DNA from: Pelagibacteraceae bacterium AG-422-B15
GTDB taxonomy: Bacteria > Pseudomonadota > Alphaproteobacteria > Pelagibacterales > AG-422-B15
NCBI GenBank assembly: GCA_003213715.1
Contig: QCMN01000001.1
Span: 1 to 57,955, forward strand
Direction of reading: 5' to 3'
Length of the DNA stretch: 57,955 nucleotides
Part shown: piece by piece, positions 11,987-22,354 of the stretch
Position numbering within the stretch: the stretch's first letter is position 1
Layout: each line of letters opens with the position of its first letter
Translations under genes and position numbers: made by a program
The notes under the pieces: model-generated
What the model saw: only the letters and a program-made list of their open reading frames with translations
What the model was told of the DNA's origin: nothing
Databases searched by the model: none

Positions 11987-13114
11987 CTAAATCAGCTCAA
12001 TTATATTGTTATTATTAGTTGCAAATCCTACTGCTGATAAGTTCGATTTAGAGCCTAAATCTATAAGCAATTTATCATACCGCCCTCCACTGATTAATTC
12101 ACTTTGATTATCAGGATTATAAATTTCAAACATCATGCCGTCATAAAATTCGATTGAATGACCAAAGTCATTATCAAAATAATATTTTTCTATATTATTT
12201 TTTTCTGATACAGCATTCACAAAATTCTCCATTTCCTCTACTTCACTCTCAAATGAAGAAACATTATTTGATTTAGTAAATTCGCGAAGTAGTGATGGAA
12301 ATTCCGAAAGGTTACAACTTAATTTTAAAAAATTATTAATTAAATCAACAATTTTTTTTCCATCATTCTGACTTATTACATTTAGGCTTTTTAATTGAAA
12401 TCGATCAACAATTTCCTCAACAGTTCGAGCACCTAAACCTCGAACATTTTGTTTATTAATTAAATCTGTCAAGCCTTTGTCAGATACGTCATCTAAATTA
12501 AATTTCTCTTGAAGCATGCTATGCTTTTTTTCATTATCATACCCTACACCTTCACCTAATCTATCAAGTAAACTCCCGAAATATTTTCTTCTAAAAAAAT
12601 GTCTTACTAATCTCTGTTTCCATCTAATTGGCAGCTCTAATTTGTTGATAAACTGATTAAATAATTTAATGCTTCCAATTTTAATTTTATAGTTATCAAT
12701 ATTTAATTGACACATTGTATCTTCAGCTGTCTTTAAAATGTACGCATCCATCTCATGTATATTATTTAAATTTTTTTCAGAAAAAATGATCTCAATACCT
12801 GACTGATTTAATTCAATGGAATTATTTGATAACTCATTGGATGATCTGAATACAGGACCGCTGTAACATAACTTTGACTCACTGGATTTACTATTACTTG
12901 CAATAAAATTTTGACATGTTGGTACAGTCATGTCTGGTCTCAAACATTTTTCTTTTCCTGAAGTATCAGTAAACGAATACATCTTTCTTCTAATTTCTTC
13001 ACCTGAAGTTTCAAAAAATATATCCGCATCAAACAGCAATGGAAGTTCAATATAATTAAAACCAGAATTAATAAAATAATTCTTTAGATTGATATTTAAT
13101 TCTTGAAGTGACAT
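11987..13114 (-). CDS. hisZ: ATP phosphoribosyltransferase regulatory subunit
   Basis: HisS-like fold (LRPDMTVPTCQ, ISGGRYDKLL), located between hisS and hisG. Confidence 0.85.
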   Translation of the reverse strand: MSLQELNINLKNYFINSGFNYIELPLLFDADIFFETSGEEIRRKMYSFTDTSGKEKCLRPDMTVPTCQNFIASNSKSSESKLCYSGPVFRSSNELSNNSIELNQSGIEIIFSEKNLNNIHEMDAYILKTAEDTMCQLNIDNYKIKIGSIKLFNQFINKLELPIRWKQRLVRHFFRRKYFGSLLDRLGEGVGYDNEKKHSMLQEKFNLDDVSDKGLTDLINKQNVRGLGARTVEEIVDRFQLKSLNVISQNDGKKIVDLINNFLKLSCNLSEFPSLLREFTKSNNVSSFESEVEEMENFVNAVSEKNNIEKYYFDNDFGHSIEFYDGMMFEIYNPDNQSELISGGRYDKLLIDLGSKSNLSAVGFATNNNNIIELI

Positions 13115-13119
13115 TTTTT

Positions 13120-14508
13120 TTAATTCAAAATTTCATTTAATGCTGTCATCAGGTCAGAGCGATTAATTGTTTGTTGTCCAGCTTTTGCCTCTTTCCATTT
13201 GTCTCTATCGACAATATCTTTTGAAACCTCTTTACCTTTATTTAAATCCTTAATTGATATTTCACCCTTCTTTAATTCTTCATCACCAGCAATGATCACA
13301 ATATCTGCACCTTTGCGATCGCAATACTTTAATTGCTTTCCAAGGTTTTTAGATCCAAATGATATTTCACATGCAATACCTTCATTTCTAATTTCTTTAG
13401 CCATTGAAATATAATCCGGCATATTTTGATTATCTAAATTTGCAATTACCACTAATGGATTTTTCTTATTATCTAAAAGGTCTAATTGATTTAACGCCAC
13501 AATTAATCTATCAACACCTATAGATATACCAGTAGCTGGAACATCCTCTTTCCCAAATCTTGAAATAAGTCTGTCATATCTTCCACCGCCAGCAACTGAT
13601 CCAAATACAATTTTTTCACCTTTCTCATTTTTAATATCAACAAGAAGCTCTGCTTCAAAAATCATTCCAGTGTAATAGTCGAGACCGCGAACAACTGATG
13701 AGTCAAAACGAATTGGATAATCTGGCAAATTTTTTATATAGGAGTTGAATTCTTCCATCTGGGCGTTTGATTGGTTTGAATTGGTTATAAAAGAAATAAT
13801 TTTATCAGCATCTGTCTCGCTTAAGCCCACGCCCTCCATAAAGTCACCAGATACATCTTTTCTTCCTTTTTGAAGCAACTCATTAACGCCCTCTATACCT
13901 AATCGATCTTTTTTATCTACTGCTCTAAGAATTTTTGGCAAATCGTCCTCTTTAACATCTAAGTTCGAAAAAAGTTCTGTCCATATTTCCCTATTTGAAA
14001 ATTTTATTTCAAATTGTGAAGTATTTAGGCCAAGGTCAATTAAAATATCACATACCATTACACACAGCTCTGCATCAATTAGTGTTGAATCAACTCCCAC
14101 CACGTCAGCATCAAACTGAAAAAATTCTCTGTATCTACCTGGTCCTGGTTTTTCATTTCTCCAAACTAGTCCTGATTGATAACGTTTAAATGGCTTAACG
14201 AGGTCTTGATAATTTTGAGCTACGTATCTTGCTAAGGGGGCTGTTAAGTCATATCTCAGTGATAGCCATTTCTCATCATCGTCTTGAAATGAAAATACAC
14301 CTCCACTAGGCCTGTCTACATCAGGAAGAAACTTGCCAATGCTCTCAGTATATTCAATTGTGGATGTATCTAATTCAATAAATCCATACTTTAGACATTC
14401 CTTCTCTATTATCTTAGAAACTTTTTTTCTAAGATTTAAAATTTCAATGTCACTGTCTTTAAAACCCTTCGGCAAAATTGCCTTTGGATTATTTTTAATT
14501 TTACTCAT
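13120..14508 (-). CDS. hisS: Histidyl-tRNA synthetase
   Basis: LRYDLTAPLARYVA, VRGLDYYTGMIFE, GGGRYDRLI. Confidence 0.95.
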   Translation of the reverse strand: MSKIKNNPKAILPKGFKDSDIEILNLRKKVSKIIEKECLKYGFIELDTSTIEYTESIGKFLPDVDRPSGGVFSFQDDDEKWLSLRYDLTAPLARYVAQNYQDLVKPFKRYQSGLVWRNEKPGPGRYREFFQFDADVVGVDSTLIDAELCVMVCDILIDLGLNTSQFEIKFSNREIWTELFSNLDVKEDDLPKILRAVDKKDRLGIEGVNELLQKGRKDVSGDFMEGVGLSETDADKIISFITNSNQSNAQMEEFNSYIKNLPDYPIRFDSSVVRGLDYYTGMIFEAELLVDIKNEKGEKIVFGSVAGGGRYDRLISRFGKEDVPATGISIGVDRLIVALNQLDLLDNKKNPLVVIANLDNQNMPDYISMAKEIRNEGIACEISFGSKNLGKQLKYCDRKGADIVIIAGDEELKKGEISIKDLNKGKEVSKDIVDRDKWKEAKAGQQTINRSDLMTALNEILN

Positions 14509-14615
14509 TTTACTCCCACTGTAAGTAAGATACTACAAAGTGTGTTTATTTAATATAAAAAGGGGTTATTGCCCGCTGATTGTTTTTTTCAGCGAACTTA
14601 GATATGATAGTGATG

Positions 14616-14633
14616 ATGTTTAAATTTAAACAT
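14616..14633. repeat. 18-bp perfect palindrome in the hisS/MFS divergent intergenic region
   Basis: ATGTTTAAATTTAAACAT. Confidence 0.8.
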
Positions 14634-14727
14634 GAAGCTGAAATGCCTTATTTATTAATAAAAGTCAAATAATTTTAAATTTTTCTTAAAGTTTATAATA
14701 ATTGCACTATTTTTATCGAAAGTAGTT

Positions 14728-15918
14728 ATGGAAAATGATAGCAAATTAACAGTCACGTATGCCGCCTTAGGTCACTTACTAATGCATATGTTTGCTGCAT
14801 TCTATTTTGTTATAGTTCTAGCAATTGAAGACGACTGGAAGCTTAGCTACGATGAATTACTAAATCTTTGGTTTTTAGGATCTTTACTTGTGGGATTGGG
14901 AGCCCTTCCTGCTGGATGGATCAGTGACAGATGGAGTCGTTCTGGAATGATTGCAATTATGTTCATTGGCTTGGGAATTAGTTCATTATTATGTGGCTTG
15001 AGCGGAAATAAAGTTTCTTTATTTATCAGTTTATCATTGCTTGGATTGTTTTGCGCTATCTACCACCCCGCTGGAATTTCATGGGTTGTTAACACTTCAA
15101 AGGAAACTGGTAAAGCGCTTGGCTTTAATAATATTTTTGGGGGAGTAGGTATTGGATTAGGTGCCTTTTTTGCGGGTGTATTAATTGAACAATTTAATTG
15201 GCAAGCTGCCTTTATGCTGCCCGGATTGATCTCATTAGTAGTTGGACTAAGTCTAACCTATCATCTTAAATCAGGAAAAATATCATTAAAGAATATATCT
15301 TCAGAGCAATTTAAAGATAATCCTGAAAAAAATCAGATGCTAAAAATTGCAATTATTATGCTGTTAAGTATTACATGTTTGAGCTTTGTTTATCAAATTC
15401 TTCAGACAAGTCTTCCAAAGGCAATTGATATCAGACTTACTGATAGTCTTGATTTATCTACTTCAGATATCGGCTACATAGTTGCCGCGATATATATTGT
15501 AAGTGGTTTAATGAATTATGTTGGAGGTATTTTAACAGATAAATATTCTGAAAAGCTGATTTATTCAATTGGAATAGTTGGCCAAGGACTCCTCTTGCTC
15601 TTAATTGTTAGTCTTTCAAATTACTGGTTAATTGCAATAAGTCTTGCAATCGTTGCTTTTAATTCAAGTATACTGCCTGCAGAAAATTTATTACTTGCAA
15701 AATTTTCACCTGAAAAATATCAAAGCCTAGTCTACGGTATTAAATTTATTGTATCATTTACAGTTGGTCCTATTGCACTGATCATGATTTCGAGAAGCTA
15801 TGATTTAACAGGTGAATTTGGTGTACTCTACTTAGCTTTTGGATTTGTGATGATAATTATGTTTCTGATTGTATTAACTCTACCTGTAAAAAAAGTAATT
15901 ACTGGTACAGCTGGGTAG
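14728..15918 (+). CDS. MFS transporter
   Basis: 12-TM pattern, GWISDRWSRSGMI loop motif. Confidence 0.85.
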   Translation: MENDSKLTVTYAALGHLLMHMFAAFYFVIVLAIEDDWKLSYDELLNLWFLGSLLVGLGALPAGWISDRWSRSGMIAIMFIGLGISSLLCGLSGNKVSLFISLSLLGLFCAIYHPAGISWVVNTSKETGKALGFNNIFGGVGIGLGAFFAGVLIEQFNWQAAFMLPGLISLVVGLSLTYHLKSGKISLKNISSEQFKDNPEKNQMLKIAIIMLLSITCLSFVYQILQTSLPKAIDIRLTDSLDLSTSDIGYIVAAIYIVSGLMNYVGGILTDKYSEKLIYSIGIVGQGLLLLLIVSLSNYWLIAISLAIVAFNSSILPAENLLLAKFSPEKYQSLVYGIKFIVSFTVGPIALIMISRSYDLTGEFGVLYLAFGFVMIIMFLIVLTLPVKKVITGTAG

Positions 15919-15979
15919 ATTCGAACTACCGACCTCCTGAACCACAACCAGGCGCTCTAACCAACTGAGCTACAGCTGC
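15903..15979 (-). tRNA. tRNA-His(GTG)
   Basis: Cloverleaf GCAGCTG...TTGTGGT...GGTAGTTCGAATCTACC..CAGCTGT-A-CCA; A73 and no encoded G-1. Confidence 0.95.
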
Positions 15980-15984
15980 ATAAG

Positions 15985-16060
15985 TGGTGGCTCGAGGTGG
16001 AATTGAACCACCGACACAAGGATTTTCAGTCCTTTGCTCTACCAACTGAGCTATCGAGCC
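15985..16060 (-). tRNA. tRNA-Phe(GAA)
   Basis: Cloverleaf GGCTCGA...CTGAAAA...GGTTCAATTCC..TCGAGCC-A-CCA. Confidence 0.96.
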
Positions 16061-16129
16061 ATTTAATTAGTGATCCTAGTCTTTTATTCTATAACATTAA
16101 TTCGTGCAAAGAAAATATTCTGAATACAG

Positions 16130-16486
16130 TTAATCCAGAAAAACCTTTAATCTACTGATTAATTGGTCAACATTATCAAATGAATTCATCTCATGGGAAT
16201 TAATTATTAATTTAAATTCATCCTTCTCATTAATAAAAACACATGGTAGCTCTGTTTTCTCATCAACAAAATCAAGTTCTTTTAGATGATCAATATAGTA
16301 AAATCGGCTATGTGCATTTATATTATTAAGAAATTCTTTCCACTTTATTTCTTTACCTAAATTATTGTATGTAATTGAGCATAAGTTGCAGTCATAAGTT
16401 TTTGGCGATATTATTTTATGCGCCCAATCTATAAAGGCATTTCCGATACCACTTTTTGCATTATAAATAAAAATTAATTCAATCAT
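16130..16486 (-). CDS. Hypothetical protein
   Basis: 118-aa ORF overlapping the maf-like stop by ATGA-type coupling; IFIYNAKSGIGNAFIDWAHKII. Confidence 0.65.
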   Translation of the reverse strand: MIELIFIYNAKSGIGNAFIDWAHKIISPKTYDCNLCSITYNNLGKEIKWKEFLNNINAHSRFYYIDHLKELDFVDEKTELPCVFINEKDEFKLIINSHEMNSFDNVDQLISRLKVFLD

Positions 16487-17049
16487 TTATATCCAGCTGA
16501 AATAAGGAGATTTTTGACTTCAAATAAGGGTAAACCAACTACATTTGAGTAAGATCCATTTAGGGATTTGATAAAAGACTCTGCCATCCCTTGAATTTTA
16601 TATGACCCTGCAACACCTTGCCAGTCATTAGTTTTCATATAATCTTCTATATCTTGACCGCTTAATACTTTAAAACTAACAACTGTCGTAACGGTTTTTT
16701 TAAATATTCTATTTTCTAGATTTCTTATACAAATGGAAGTGCTGACTCTATGTCTTTTTCCCGATAGTCGAAGTAAGTTTTTATAAGCAATATTTTCGTC
16801 ATCTGTTTTATCTATGAGTTTTCTACCAGTATAGGCAATCGTATCAGCAGTTAAAATTACTGAGTCTTTATACTTATTTTGAAAATGTTTTAGTTTCTCA
16901 TGTGCTATACGTTTACAATATTGAAGAGGTAGCTCATTACTTTTAATGGACTCATCTATATTTGGGGAAACTATCTCACTTGGATTAATGTTAAGTTTTG
17001 CCAATAACTCAAGTCTTCGTGGAGATGCGCTGCCTAGAATTAGCTTCAA
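16483..17049 (-). CDS. maf: Maf-like nucleotide pyrophosphatase
   Basis: LILGSASPRRLELL, VILTADTIA, DWQGVAGSYKIQG. Confidence 0.93.
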   Translation of the reverse strand: MKLILGSASPRRLELLAKLNINPSEIVSPNIDESIKSNELPLQYCKRIAHEKLKHFQNKYKDSVILTADTIAYTGRKLIDKTDDENIAYKNLLRLSGKRHRVSTSICIRNLENRIFKKTVTTVVSFKVLSGQDIEDYMKTNDWQGVAGSYKIQGMAESFIKSLNGSYSNVVGLPLFEVKNLLISAGYK

Positions 17050-17061
17050 AATAATCTCAAA

Positions 17062-17280
17062 CTACTTATATCGAAATATTATTCTGCCTTTGGTTAGATC
17101 GTAAGGTGTAACCTGAACAAGAACCTCATCCCCGGCAAGTACTCTGATTCTATTTTTTCTCATTCTTCCTGCTGTATGTGCTAATACTTCATGGCCATTT
17201 TCTAACTCTACTTTAAACATTGCGTTGGGAAGTAAATCTGTAACCTTACCCTTGAACTCTAGTATTTCTTCTTTTGACAT
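17062..17280 (-). CDS. infA: Translation initiation factor IF-1
   Basis: [41 protein letters not shown]. Confidence 0.97.
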   Translation of the reverse strand: MSKEEILEFKGKVTDLLPNAMFKVELENGHEVLAHTAGRMRKNRIRVLAGDEVLVQVTPYDLTKGRIIFRYK

Positions 17281-17283
17281 AAA

Positions 17284-18579
17284 TTATTTTTTTGTAAGCC
17301 TATATTCTATTGATCTTGAATGCCCGTCAAGACCTTCATTATCTGCGATTTTAATAGCACTATCTCCAACTTGTTCAATACCTTCTTTTGAAAATTCAAC
17401 AAGTGATATTTTTTTGAGAAAATCAAAAACAGATAGTCCAGAAGAAAATTTAGCACTTCTAGAAGTGGGAAGTACATGGCTTGGACCTGCTAAATAGTCT
17501 CCAAGTGCCTCAGGTGTGTTACGGCCCATAAAAACTGCTCCAGCATTTTTTATTCTTTTAAGAATATCTTCCGGATTATCAACTAATAATTCCAAGTGTT
17601 CTGGTGCTAATTTATTAGACAATAAAACAGCTTCTTCAAGATTTTGAGTGATAATTATCTTTCCATTATTTTCCCAGCTTGAAGCCGCTATATCCTTTCG
17701 AGGAAGGGAGTCTATCTGGTTCTCGACTTCTTTATTTACAGCATCTCCTAATTTCTGATCGGTTGTTAAAAGTATACTTTGTGCGCTTTGGTCATGTTCA
17801 GCTTGAGCAATGAGGTCGGCTGCAACAATTTTTGGATCATTTTTTTCATCAGCAATAATGACTACCTCTGATGGGCCGGCAAACATATCGATGCCTATGA
17901 AACCTGAAACTTGTCTTTTTGCTTCAGCAACATAAATATTGCCTGGCCCAACAATTTTATTAACAGATTTTATGGTCTTGGTTCCATATGCCAGAGCAGC
18001 AACAGCCTGGGCACCTCCTATACAGTATATTTTTTTTATTCCACAAATTTTTGCGGCATATAACACTGAAGAACTTATAGCGGTATTAGTCATTGGTGTA
18101 ACCATGGTGATATCTTCAACACCGGCTACAACCGCTGGTATTGTGTTCATAATTACTGTACTTGGATAACTTGCAGTACCACCTGGGACATAAACACCCA
18201 CTGACTCAACTGGACGCCAAACATATCCTAACTTTGAGTTAAGATTGTCTTCATAAACTAAATCATTCGGTAATTGCTTTTCATGATAAGTGCGAACACG
18301 ATCCATTGATACTTTAAGCGCATCACAAAGATCACTCGGCACGTCACGTGATTGCCTTTCAATTTCATCTTCTTCAAGCAGTATGTTGTTAATATCAAGG
18401 CTATTTTTATCAAATTGATGAGTATATTTCAAAAGCGCTTCATCTCCGTTTTTTCTAATATCGTCAATGATCGCTGCCACAGTCTGAGTAACGTCCGAGT
18501 CACTTGATCTGTTCATTGTGAGAAGATTATTAAAATCATTCTCAAAATTTTGATCTACAGAATTAATTATTTTTGTCAT
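17284..18579 (-). CDS. hisD: Histidinol dehydrogenase
   Basis: GVYVPGGTASYPSTVIMN, GPGNIYVAEAKR, APEHLEL. Confidence 0.97.
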   Translation of the reverse strand: MTKIINSVDQNFENDFNNLLTMNRSSDSDVTQTVAAIIDDIRKNGDEALLKYTHQFDKNSLDINNILLEEDEIERQSRDVPSDLCDALKVSMDRVRTYHEKQLPNDLVYEDNLNSKLGYVWRPVESVGVYVPGGTASYPSTVIMNTIPAVVAGVEDITMVTPMTNTAISSSVLYAAKICGIKKIYCIGGAQAVAALAYGTKTIKSVNKIVGPGNIYVAEAKRQVSGFIGIDMFAGPSEVVIIADEKNDPKIVAADLIAQAEHDQSAQSILLTTDQKLGDAVNKEVENQIDSLPRKDIAASSWENNGKIIITQNLEEAVLLSNKLAPEHLELLVDNPEDILKRIKNAGAVFMGRNTPEALGDYLAGPSHVLPTSRSAKFSSGLSVFDFLKKISLVEFSKEGIEQVGDSAIKIADNEGLDGHSRSIEYRLTKK

Positions 18580-18985
18580 TCTCTATTTTTTCAATATTCC
18601 AGGGTTCACCCTGATCTTCTAACTTGCATCTTATTATTTCAGTTTCGAGCTTTATAATTGCATCATTTTTGAAAAGCAATTCAATTTCTATATTTTTAGA
18701 ATTGTTAGGATAATAATTAAAAGTTACGAGTTCTAGTGTCTTATTTTTGTTCAATTGATCTATATTTTTTGAGTAAACCGATAAAACATCTTCAAAGCTT
18801 AGTACTGCTTTTATTCTTTGATCTACTTTATTTACTATTTTTTCCTCCCACATAAATCTAGTAATCATAAGAAAAAATGACCTAATTGATGGCAAATATT
18901 TGATATCGTTCACTTCAATAAGTCCGTCTTGAAGTATGGTTGAGATAATTTTTAGCTCGTCAGTATCAATTGCATTAAGATTCAT
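18563..18985 (-). CDS. DUF2948 family protein
   Basis: Size, conserved position between murA and hisD in Alphaproteobacteria. Confidence 0.7.
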   Translation of the reverse strand: MNLNAIDTDELKIISTILQDGLIEVNDIKYLPSIRSFFLMITRFMWEEKIVNKVDQRIKAVLSFEDVLSVYSKNIDQLNKNKTLELVTFNYYPNNSKNIEIELLFKNDAIIKLETEIIRCKLEDQGEPWNIEKIENDKNN

Positions 18986-18990
18986 TTATC

Positions 18991-20253
18991 CTAATTTATT
19001 CTCCGAATATCTGCACCACAAGCTTGCAATTTTTTCTCTATTTTCTCATAACCTCGATCAAGATGATAAATTCGGTTCAATGTTGTTTCACCTTTAGCAA
19101 CCAATCCAGCTAAAATTAAACTTACCGAGGCCCGTAAATCAGTTGCCATGACTTGAGCTGAAATAAACCCTTTGCATGGATTAATAATTGCTGTTTTCCC
19201 TTTGGTTTCAATATTAGCGCCCATACGGTTTAGTTCTGGAACATGCATGAATCTGTTTTCAAAAATGTTTTCGGTTATTTGTGATTTAGATTTTCCAAGA
19301 GATAATAAAACCATCATTTGTGCTTGTACATCAGTTGGGAACCCTGGATATTCCATTGTATTAATATCAATACCATCAGAGATCTCGGATTGATTAACAA
19401 TAATGCTATTCTCACCCATTGAGTAATTAATAGATAGCTCATTCAATAATTCCAATACATTGCTGATATGCTCAAGGTTCAGATTTGTAATCTTGAGATC
19501 GTTACCAATTATAGTTCCTCCAATTATATATGTGATTGCTTCTATGCGATCAGGGATAATTGAGTGGACAGCACCTTGAAGCTGGTCAACGCCTTGAATG
19601 TGAACATTTCTGTTTTCTCCTAATTCGATTTTAGCGCCCATCTTATTAAGACAATCAATAAGATCCATAACCTCAGGCTCAACTGCGATATTTCTAATTT
19701 CACTTTCTCCTCGAGCAAGCGATGCAGCCATAATTATGTTTTCAGTAGCTCCTACTGATACTTTTGAAAAATTAATTTTATTTCCTTTTAAGCCATTAGG
19801 CGCGCTACATTTAATATATCCACCATCTAATTCAAATGCTGCGCCAAGTTTCGTTAATGCATCTATGTGCAAATCTACTGGTCGCGCACCTATTGCGCAC
19901 CCCCCTGGAAGAGATACGCTAGCGTGCCTTTTACGTGCAAGTAATGGCCCAAGAACTAATATACTAGCCCTCATCTTTCTAACTAAATCGTACTCCGCTA
20001 TTGTACTTTCAGAGTCTGAATAACGAAGTGTAAAACGATTTGTATTAACATCTTTTTTTGTAACATTGACACCAAGCGATGATAAAACTGCTGACATTGT
20101 ATTTACATCAACTAAATCAGGTACGTTTTCGAGTTCTAAATTTTCATTAGTAAGAATACTTGCAGCCATTATTGGGAGAGATGCATTTTTTGATCCACTG
20201 ACAGGAACAGAACCCTGGAGAAGGTTTCCTCCATTTATCAATATCTTTTGCAT
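18991..20253 (-). CDS. murA: UDP-N-acetylglucosamine 1-carboxyvinyltransferase
   Basis: GSKNASLPIMAASILT, GGCAIGARPVDLH, DLRASVSLILAGL. Confidence 0.97.
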   Translation of the reverse strand: MQKILINGGNLLQGSVPVSGSKNASLPIMAASILTNENLELENVPDLVDVNTMSAVLSSLGVNVTKKDVNTNRFTLRYSDSESTIAEYDLVRKMRASILVLGPLLARKRHASVSLPGGCAIGARPVDLHIDALTKLGAAFELDGGYIKCSAPNGLKGNKINFSKVSVGATENIIMAASLARGESEIRNIAVEPEVMDLIDCLNKMGAKIELGENRNVHIQGVDQLQGAVHSIIPDRIEAITYIIGGTIIGNDLKITNLNLEHISNVLELLNELSINYSMGENSIIVNQSEISDGIDINTMEYPGFPTDVQAQMMVLLSLGKSKSQITENIFENRFMHVPELNRMGANIETKGKTAIINPCKGFISAQVMATDLRASVSLILAGLVAKGETTLNRIYHLDRGYEKIEKKLQACGADIRRIN

Positions 20254-20260
20254 GAACGAT

Positions 20261-20815
20261 TTAAAGCTTAGGTAAAGTAACCCCTGTTTGCATCATATAT
20301 TTACCTTTACGATCTTTATATGAAACTTCTGGTGGCGCTTCTCCCTTATAGAATAAAAACTGGCACGCTCCCTCATTAGCATAAATTTTTGCAGGTAATG
20401 GAGTTGTGTTAGAAAATTCTAAAGTTACATGACCCTCCCACTCTGGCTCGAGAGGAGTAACATTTACGATAATACCACATCTTGCATAAGTTGATTTTCC
20501 CAAACAAATTACAAGCACATCGCGAGGAATTCTAAAATACTCAACGGTTCTTGCTAATGCAAATGAGTTAGGTGGAATTATGCACTCTTTACCTGGCCGA
20601 TCTACAAACCCTTTATCATCAAAGTTTTTTGGATCGACTAAAGCAGAATCTACATTCGTAAAAATTTTAAATTCTTCTGAAACTCTTGCATCGTATCCAT
20701 ATGATGAAAGACCAAATGAAATTGTGCCTTCTTTTTTTTGTCCATCAACAAACGGTTCAATCATTCCTTCTTCTAAGGCTTTTTTCTTTATCCAGTTATC
20801 CGACATGATTGTCAT
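20261..20815 (-). CDS. dcd: dCTP deaminase
   Basis: [55 protein letters not shown] start at 20806 is also possible. Confidence 0.95.
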   Translation of the reverse strand: MTIMSDNWIKKKALEEGMIEPFVDGQKKEGTISFGLSSYGYDARVSEEFKIFTNVDSALVDPKNFDDKGFVDRPGKECIIPPNSFALARTVEYFRIPRDVLVICLGKSTYARCGIIVNVTPLEPEWEGHVTLEFSNTTPLPAKIYANEGACQFLFYKGEAPPEVSYKDRKGKYMMQTGVTLPKL

Positions 20816-20816
20816 A

Positions 20817-20951
20817 TTAATCTTCTTTCTTTTGCCTTCTTTGAAACTCTTTTCTTTTTCTTAAATTTTGCCTTAGTGCCTCAGCAAGCCTTTCTGTGCT
20901 GTCGAGCTTTTTATCCTTTTGCTCTTCCTTCGAGGAATTGTTTGATTTCAT
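20817..20951 (-). CDS. 44-aa basic protein, absent from the ORF track
   Basis: Hand-translated: [44 protein letters not shown]. Confidence 0.6.
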   Translation of the reverse strand: MKSNNSSKEEQKDKKLDSTERLAEALRQNLRKRKEFQRRQKKED

Positions 20952-21132
20952 CTTTATTTAACCCTGCTTTTTTTAATTCTTTGATGAGCTTTTCTTCTTC
21001 TTTTTTATCCGTGTTATCGGAAAACTTAGCCTCACGTTTCTGTTGCTTGGCCATCGCTCTCTCCCCACGTTTTGATTTATAATCGTGATGAATACCCATA
21101 ATTAACTCCATGAATTGCGCTACTTTATACAA
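20911..21132 (-). CDS. Small basic hypothetical protein
   Basis: GIHHDYKSKRGERAMAKQQKREAKF...; the true start may be internal (MGIHHD). Confidence 0.5.
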   Translation of the reverse strand: MYKVAQFMELIMGIHHDYKSKRGERAMAKQQKREAKFSDNTDKKEEEKLIKELKKAGLNKDEIKQFLEGRAKG

Positions 21133-21184
21133 TATTTAATGGATTCTCTAGTAAAAACAAGGGACGCTCATTCCCAGTTATCTG

Positions 21185-22354
21185 CTACTCTTTTATGAAT
21201 AAATCGCTTGAGAAATCTGAAAACTTTTCTGAGCCACTTTCTGTAACACGTAATGAGTGACTTGCCTCTACTCCCCAATCACCAAATTGCATAACAGCTA
21301 TCATATGAAAGGTTACATTTGGTTGTAAAATAGTTGGATCACCTTTTGATATGTTTATTGTGTGCTCACCCCAATCAGGTGGATAACCAATTCCAATGGA
21401 GTATCCAGTCCGAGATTCCTTTTTGATATCGTATTTATCTAATACTGCCCAAAATTTTTGCGCAACATCATCTGCTGTATTGCCTGGCTTTATGGCTGAT
21501 ATACCCTCATTTAGCGCCTCATTAGTTGCATTTATGGCGTCAATTTTTTTTTGTTCTGCTTTTCCAAGCAGAACTGTTCTTGCAAGTGGTGCATGATACC
21601 TTTTATAAACACCGGCAATTTCAATTATTGTTGCTTCGCCCTTAACAAATCTTTCCTGCGTAGCCGTTAGATGTGAGGCAGAAGTCCCAGCTCCAGTTGG
21701 AAGTAAAGTTGCTATACTTGAATATTCTCCTCCATACTCTGGAGTTCCATAAAACATTGCTTTTTGTATCTCTCCAACTGCATCACATTGTCTAACACCT
21801 GGATTGATAACATCAATTGCAGTTTGCATTGATTTATCAGTAATTAAAGCGGCGTTTTTCATTAGATCAATTTCTGCATCTGATTTCACAAATCGTACCC
21901 AATTCACAAGGCGCTCACAATCTTTCAGCGTGGCATCAGGAAGCCCATCTAATAATTTTTTATAACAAAATGCCGTGAAATAATGACTGTCCATTTCAAG
22001 TCCAATTGAAAGTTTGTCCCAATTTTTATTTTTAATTATTTTAATCAAATAATCATAAGGATGATTTGGCCATGTATGTATATATTTTTCAGCGTAAACA
22101 ATGATATTTTCTTGTGACCAGCAGTTTTGAAGGAATGCCCCTCCAGCATCTTGATCACGCACGAAAAGTAAAGGTTCTTCTGAGTCTATATGTATAATTA
22201 CACATTGAGCATAATAAAAAGACCATGCATCATAACCGGTAAGGTAATTTATGTTTGCTGTATCTTGAGAGACTAATAAATCAATACCTTTTTCTTGCAT
22301 TGATTTTTTTACTTTATTTAGTCTTTCAATATACTCACTTTTAGAAAATATCAT
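21185..22354 (-). CDS. M24 family metallopeptidase, ectoine hydrolase (DoeA)-like
   Basis: NYLTGYDAWSFYYAQC, HPYDYLI, M24 fold (EIAGVYKRYHAPLART); DoeA subfamily is a judgement by eye. Confidence 0.75.
   Translation of the reverse strand: MIFSKSEYIERLNKVKKSMQEKGIDLLVSQDTANINYLTGYDAWSFYYAQCVIIHIDSEEPLLFVRDQDAGGAFLQNCWSQENIIVYAEKYIHTWPNHPYDYLIKIIKNKNWDKLSIGLEMDSHYFTAFCYKKLLDGLPDATLKDCERLVNWVRFVKSDAEIDLMKNAALITDKSMQTAIDVINPGVRQCDAVGEIQKAMFYGTPEYGGEYSSIATLLPTGAGTSASHLTATQERFVKGEATIIEIAGVYKRYHAPLARTVLLGKAEQKKIDAINATNEALNEGISAIKPGNTADDVAQKFWAVLDKYDIKKESRTGYSIGIGYPPDWGEHTINISKGDPTILQPNVTFHMIAVMQFGDWGVEASHSLRVTESGSEKFSDFSSDLFIKE

Noticed and set aside
14574-14594. CGCTGA/TCAGCG hairpin upstream of hisS
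   Set aside because: Short stem with a T-rich loop and no following T-run; not a convincing terminator or leader.
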